A DNA stretch of 64,000 bases from the NCBI GenBank assembly GCA_027023025.1, contig JALVXB010000034.1:29256-93255 (forward strand), written 5' to 3'. The stretch comes from Caldisericaceae bacterium (GTDB lineage: Bacteria > Caldisericota > Caldisericia > Caldisericales > Caldisericaceae). The translations under genes and the position numbers were made by a program. The notes beneath the pieces were generated by a model, which was not told the origin of the DNA, made no database searches, and worked only from the letters and a program-made list of their open reading frames with translations. Of the stretch, positions 59,621-64,000 are shown in pieces. Numbering within the stretch: position 1 is the stretch's first letter; every line of letters starts with the position of its first letter.

Positions 59621-62600
59621 TTGAAGAAAAATGATATTGAAGCGCTAAAGATACTACTTGCTTCAAGTAAGGATATTTTATCGTGGTCACATGGCGAAGT
59701 AAAGAAGGCCGAAACTTACAGTTATAGGACTTATACTCCGGAACCTGACGGTTTGTTCTGCGAAAAGATATTTGGCCCAGTGCACAGTTATCAGTGTCGG
59801 TGTGGCAAGATGAAGGGCATACAGTATGCAGGCCTTACATGTCCGCGTTGTGGCGTAGAAATTTTACCCTCCAGTGTGCGCAGAGAAAGATTTGGTCATA
59901 TAGAGCTTGCCTCTCCAGTCGTCCACATATGGTACTTTAAAAATAACATTAATTATGTGGGGTTACTCCTCGGAATGCCATCAAAGGATGTAGAAAAAGT
60001 TATATACTTCGTTTCTTATATCGTAGTGGATCCTAAAAAAACGAAGCTAAGGAAAAAGCAGTTATTGAGCGATGACGAATACAGGCTATATAAGCGCGAA
60101 GGCCTCGACTTTGTTGCCGAAAAAGGTGGAAGTGCGATTCTAAAGCTTTTAAAGCAAATTGACCTTCACAAATTACGGGAAGAAGCAATAGAGAAACTGC
60201 ACAAAGGTTCTAAACAGGAGCGTATTGTAGCCGTAAGGTTACTCGGAGTTGTTGAGGGTTTAATTAAAAATAACAGGAAACCAGAAGACATGGTATTAAT
60301 TAGAATTCCTGTCATACCACCTGATTTAAGGCCTTTAATTGCATTGGAAGGAGGCAAGTATGCCTCTGATGATTTAAATGAGCTTTATAGAAGAGTGATT
60401 AATAGAAATAATCGGCTTAAAAAGCTAATAGAGGTAAACGCACCTGATATTATGCTACAAAATGAAAAAAGAATGTTACAGGAATCAGTGGATGCGTTAT
60501 TTGATAATGGAAGAAGAACATATCCTGTACTTGGTGCTTCAAGAAGGCCTTTGCGCTCTCTTACGGACATTTTGAAAGGTAAGGAAGGGCGCTTTAGAGA
60601 AAATCTTTTGGGTAAACGCGTTGATTATTCAGGTCGTGCTGTTATAGTTATAGGGCCGGACTTGAAACTAAATCAGTGTGGTGTACCAAAAGAAATGGCG
60701 CTGGAATTATTTAAGCCTTTTGTTATCCATAGGCTTTCAAAACTTGGATATAATAAGAAAAAGGCAAAGGAACTCATCGAGAACCCTACTTCAGAAGTAT
60801 GGAGAGAATTGGAAGGCGTTTCAAAAAACTATGTAGTGCTTTTAAACAGAGCTCCAACACTTCACAGGCTAAGTATCCAAGCATTTAAACCGATATTGAT
60901 TGAAGGCAAAGCAATTCAGATCCCTGCACTTGTTTGTACACCTTTTAATGCCGATTTTGACGGGGACCAGATGGCTATACACCTTCCTCTTTCTTTTGCT
61001 GCTCAGACTGAAGCGCGTACATTAATGCTCTCGTCACACAACATTCTTTCTCCTGCGCATAGTGGTCCTCTGGATGGTCCTGTGCAAGATATGGTTCTTG
61101 GTGCATACTATATGACCCTTGAAGGAAAGAGTGATAAAGTATATCCTCATCTGTTAAGTTCGCCTTATGAAGTTGAAATTTTGTACGAAAAAGGCACGCT
61201 GGATTTACACGATAAGATCAGATATTATGTAGATGGAAAGAAAATTCAAACTACCGTTGGTAGAGTTTTGTTTAATGATAGAATTAGAGAAGGAATATTT
61301 GAAGAGGGTGAGGAAGAAGAAGCTAAAAAATTCAAGTTCATAAATAAGACAGTTGGTAAAAGTGACCTTAACAAAATTATTTCTGATTTTTACTCTGACT
61401 TTGGGCTCGTTAAAACGGATATTTTACTGGACAACTTAAAAGAAATTGGATTTAAGCAATCTTCTTATGCAGGCATCAGTATTGGAATGGACGATGTAAA
61501 AATTCCACCAGAGAGGAATAAACTAGTTGAGGAAGGTCAGAAAAGAACAAAAGAAGTTAACGAAGCCTACGAACAGGGACTTCTTTCGGAAGAAGAAAGA
61601 TACCGCGCAGTTATTGAAATATGGCAAGATATTGCAGAGCGTATAAAATCAGCAGTATTTAATAATTTTGACGACTTCGATCCTGTTTACATGATGGCTA
61701 TCTCTGGAGCTAGAGGTAATAAAGCTCAGATTACTCAAATGGCCGGAATGAGAGGACTTATGGCTGGCCCTACGGGTAAAATTATTGAATTCCCGATTAC
61801 ATCTAACTTAAGGGAGGGTTTGAGTGTTCTTGAATATTTCCTCTCGACGCATGGTGCAAGGAAAGGTCAGGCTGATACTGCTCTTAAAACGGCAGACTCT
61901 GGTTATCTTACCAGAAGACTCGTGGATGTCGCACATAGTTTAATTATTAAAGAGGAAGATTGTGCGGTGAGTAAGCTGAAAGCCATTAAGATTGGTGACG
62001 AAGTAATAGAACCTATTTCTGTTAGAGCAATAGGTAGGGTTGCAGCAGAAGATGTAAAAGATCCTACTACAGGAGAAGTATTGATAAATAAAGGTGATTT
62101 TATAACAAAAGAACAAGGAGAGCTTTTAGATAAGTTAGGAATAGAATCTATTCTCGTTGAGAATCCAGTAATGGGTGTCGATGTTAAACCAGTAATTGAG
62201 GGTAATACCACTATTCTTTCTCTTTCGGAGCAGATTTGGGGAAGGTATGCTGCCGAAGATGTATATGCTCCAATGGAAAGCAAGGAAGTTTCTGTTACTA
62301 AAAGGATAATAGGAAAAAAGTTAAGTGAAGAAATCGTGGATAAGAATACAGGAGAAATCCTTGCAGACCAGGGAGACATAGTTAACGAAGACCTTTATAG
62401 GCTTCTTAAAGAGCATAAAGTCAAAAAAGTTAGATTGCTCAGTGGAGAGCAAAAGATTATAGTCAGAAGAAATGAATTAATAGATAAAAAGACGGCAGAT
62501 TATATTGAATCTATTGGTGTAAAATCTGTTAAGGTTCGTTCGCCTATAACCTGCAAAACTGATCACGGTGTTTGTGCAAAGTGCTACGGGCTTGATTTAT

Positions 62601-63421
62601 CATCTCGTAAACATGTAAATATAGGTGAGGCCGTAGGGGTAGTTGCAGCGGAATCAATTGGCGAACCTGGTACTCAGCTTACTTTAAGAACTTTCCACAC
62701 TGGAGGTATTGCCGTTGCTGACATCACAACAGGCCTTCCAAGAGTTGAAGAGTTATTCCGTGCAAGAAGCCCGAGAGGAAAAGCCCTTATTGCGCCTCTT
62801 ACTGGAAAAGTTTCCATAGAAATAGAGAAGACCAAAAAGATCGTGACAATTGTAAATAAGGATGGAAAAAAAGAAAAACTTACTACGACGCCGGACAAAA
62901 ACTTGAGAGTCAAAGACGGGGATGTAGTAAAAGTGGGTGATATACTAAGTGACGGACCGTTGGATCCTACAGAGCTTCTTAGAATAAAAGGCATAAATGT
63001 TGCATCTCGTTATCTTATAGAAGAAATAGAAAAGGTTTATAAGTCTCAGGGCGTTGACATTAATGTTAAGCATCTCGAGATTATTGTAAAGCAGATGTTC
63101 AACAAAGTCAAAATTCTTGATGCTGGCGATACGAACTTTTACGAAGGAGAAATCGTTAATCGTTACGAGGTTCTGGATGCCAATAGGCTTGCAAAAGCAG
63201 AAGGCAAAAAAATTGCAAAATTCGAGGTACTGGTTCAAAGTATTACAAAGGCAGCACTTTCTTCTGACAGTTTTCTTTCTGCTGCTTCATTTCAGGAAAC
63301 ACCAAGAGTACTTGCGGAAGCAGCCATTAAAGGAAAAGTTGACTTACTCCGTGGTATGAAAGAATCAATTATCGTGGGGAAGAAAATACCTGCTGGAACG
63401 AACACTAATTTTGATGAGTGA
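59621..63421 (+). CDS. rpoC: RNA polymerase beta' subunit
   Basis: YQCRCGKMKGIQYAGLTCPRCGVE, CTPFNADFDGDQMAIHLPLS, CKTDHGVCAKCYG; probable TTG start after cggaggtg SD. Confidence 0.98.
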   Translation: MKKNDIEALKILLASSKDILSWSHGEVKKAETYSYRTYTPEPDGLFCEKIFGPVHSYQCRCGKMKGIQYAGLTCPRCGVEILPSSVRRERFGHIELASPVVHIWYFKNNINYVGLLLGMPSKDVEKVIYFVSYIVVDPKKTKLRKKQLLSDDEYRLYKREGLDFVAEKGGSAILKLLKQIDLHKLREEAIEKLHKGSKQERIVAVRLLGVVEGLIKNNRKPEDMVLIRIPVIPPDLRPLIALEGGKYASDDLNELYRRVINRNNRLKKLIEVNAPDIMLQNEKRMLQESVDALFDNGRRTYPVLGASRRPLRSLTDILKGKEGRFRENLLGKRVDYSGRAVIVIGPDLKLNQCGVPKEMALELFKPFVIHRLSKLGYNKKKAKELIENPTSEVWRELEGVSKNYVVLLNRAPTLHRLSIQAFKPILIEGKAIQIPALVCTPFNADFDGDQMAIHLPLSFAAQTEARTLMLSSHNILSPAHSGPLDGPVQDMVLGAYYMTLEGKSDKVYPHLLSSPYEVEILYEKGTLDLHDKIRYYVDGKKIQTTVGRVLFNDRIREGIFEEGEEEEAKKFKFINKTVGKSDLNKIISDFYSDFGLVKTDILLDNLKEIGFKQSSYAGISIGMDDVKIPPERNKLVEEGQKRTKEVNEAYEQGLLSEEERYRAVIEIWQDIAERIKSAVFNNFDDFDPVYMMAISGARGNKAQITQMAGMRGLMAGPTGKIIEFPITSNLREGLSVLEYFLSTHGARKGQADTALKTADSGYLTRRLVDVAHSLIIKEEDCAVSKLKAIKIGDEVIEPISVRAIGRVAAEDVKDPTTGEVLINKGDFITKEQGELLDKLGIESILVENPVMGVDVKPVIEGNTTILSLSEQIWGRYAAEDVYAPMESKEVSVTKRIIGKKLSEEIVDKNTGEILADQGDIVNEDLYRLLKEHKVKKVRLLSGEQKIIVRRNELIDKKTADYIESIGVKSVKVRSPITCKTDHGVCAKCYGLDLSSRKHVNIGEAVGVVAAESIGEPGTQLTLRTFHTGGIAVADITTGLPRVEELFRARSPRGKALIAPLTGKVSIEIEKTKKIVTIVNKDGKKEKLTTTPDKNLRVKDGDVVKVGDILSDGPLDPTELLRIKGINVASRYLIEEIEKVYKSQGVDINVKHLEIIVKQMFNKVKILDAGDTNFYEGEIVNRYEVLDANRLAKAEGKKIAKFEVLVQSITKAALSSDSFLSAASFQETPRVLAEAAIKGKVDLLRGMKESIIVGKKIPAGTNTNFDE

Positions 63422-63443
63422 CTTTTGTATTTCTGTTGTTTTT

Positions 63444-63470
63444 GGGCGGGCATACCCCGCCCTTTATTGT
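63444..63470 (+). terminator. rpoC terminator
   Basis: GGGCGGG-catac-CCCGCCC followed by TTTATTGT. Confidence 0.75.
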
Positions 63471-63490
63471 AAGATCTAATTTGTTTATCC

Positions 63491-63518
63491 TTGACAGGAT
63501 GTGTTATTTTGATATAAT
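63491..63518 (+). promoter_or_regulatory. rpsL promoter TTGACA-16-TATAAT
   Basis: Perfect consensus hexamers, 16 bp spacing. Confidence 0.85.
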
Positions 63519-63558
63519 TACGCCTTGTGCGAAAGAAAATTTAGTAGGAGGATTATGA

Positions 63559-63948
63559 ATGCTTACATTTAACCAATTAGTACGAAGTCCAAGAAAGAGA
63601 AAGAAAGAAAAAAGCAAAACTCCTGCGTTGCAAGGATGCCCGCAGAAGAGGGGTGTCTGTATACAGGTTAGGACTATGACCCCTAAGAAGCCAAATTCTG
63701 CTTTAAGAAAGGTAGCAAGAGTCAGACTTACTAATGGTATTGAGGTAACGGCATACATTGGTGGTATAGGGCATAACCTTCAGGAACACTCTATGGTTCT
63801 GGTGCGCGGCGGCAGAGTGAAAGACTTACCTGGTGTTAGGTACCATGTTGTTAGGGGTACTCTTGATGCAGCGGGAGTTGAAGGTAGAAGAAGAGGTAGA
63901 TCTAAGTATGGAACTAAGAGACCTAAGGAAAGTAAAGGAGGTGCTTAA
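63559..63948 (+). CDS. rpsL: 30S ribosomal protein S12
   Basis: [54 protein letters not shown]. Confidence 0.99.
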   Translation: MLTFNQLVRSPRKRKKEKSKTPALQGCPQKRGVCIQVRTMTPKKPNSALRKVARVRLTNGIEVTAYIGGIGHNLQEHSMVLVRGGRVKDLPGVRYHVVRGTLDAAGVEGRRRGRSKYGTKRPKESKGGA

Positions 63949-64000
63949 TGCCTCGTAAGAAGATTAGTACTGTAAGAGAAATTCCGCCTGATCCTGTTTA
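63948..64000 (+). CDS. rpsG: 30S ribosomal protein S7, truncated by window edge
   Basis: [17 protein letters not shown] after rpsL; SD aaaggaggtg. Confidence 0.88.
   Translation, partial: MPRKKISTVREIPPDPV

Noticed and set aside
1-64000. Mobile elements, prophage, defence islands, CRISPR-Cas
   Set aside because: No transposase, terminal repeats, Cas or recognisable defence genes; the only integrase-like gene has a degenerate active site and sits in a housekeeping operon.

Overview
This is a 64 kb, very gene-dense bacterial chromosomal window. The genes look thermophile-like, Lys/Glu-rich and AT-leaning, and I see no rRNA, CRISPR array, transposon or prophage. A Caldisericum-like lineage is my guess from gene content only and is not demonstrated here. 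Core content includes dnaE (partial), nth, fhs, smc, ftsH, hpt, tilS, topB, era, pdxST, yebC-ruvCAB, two tandem tRNA-Pro genes, a complete archaeal-type V-ATPase operon, moaA/moaC, rpoB, an EF-G-like gene, rpoC, rpsL and the start of rpsG. The main points for a second look are: (i) an EF-G2-like gene between rpoB and rpoC, with extra repeated modules inside both RpoB and RpoC; (ii) an intact XerC/D-like tyrosine recombinase that has lost its nucleophile and most other catalytic residues; (iii) at least seven genes whose -10 box lies only 6-9 nt before the start codon with no Shine-Dalgarno, including one back-to-back promoter pair sharing a -35 region, which suggests frequent leaderless mRNAs; (iv) a stand-alone archaeal-type ThrRS editing domain; (v) a V-ATPase K subunit with the full Na+ ligand set; (vi) a half-ferredoxin domain on a DUF362 protein; (vii) a small ECF sigma/envelope module of unknown function. 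No complete, obviously novel defence-type system was found. Homology calls come from motif recognition, not database searches.
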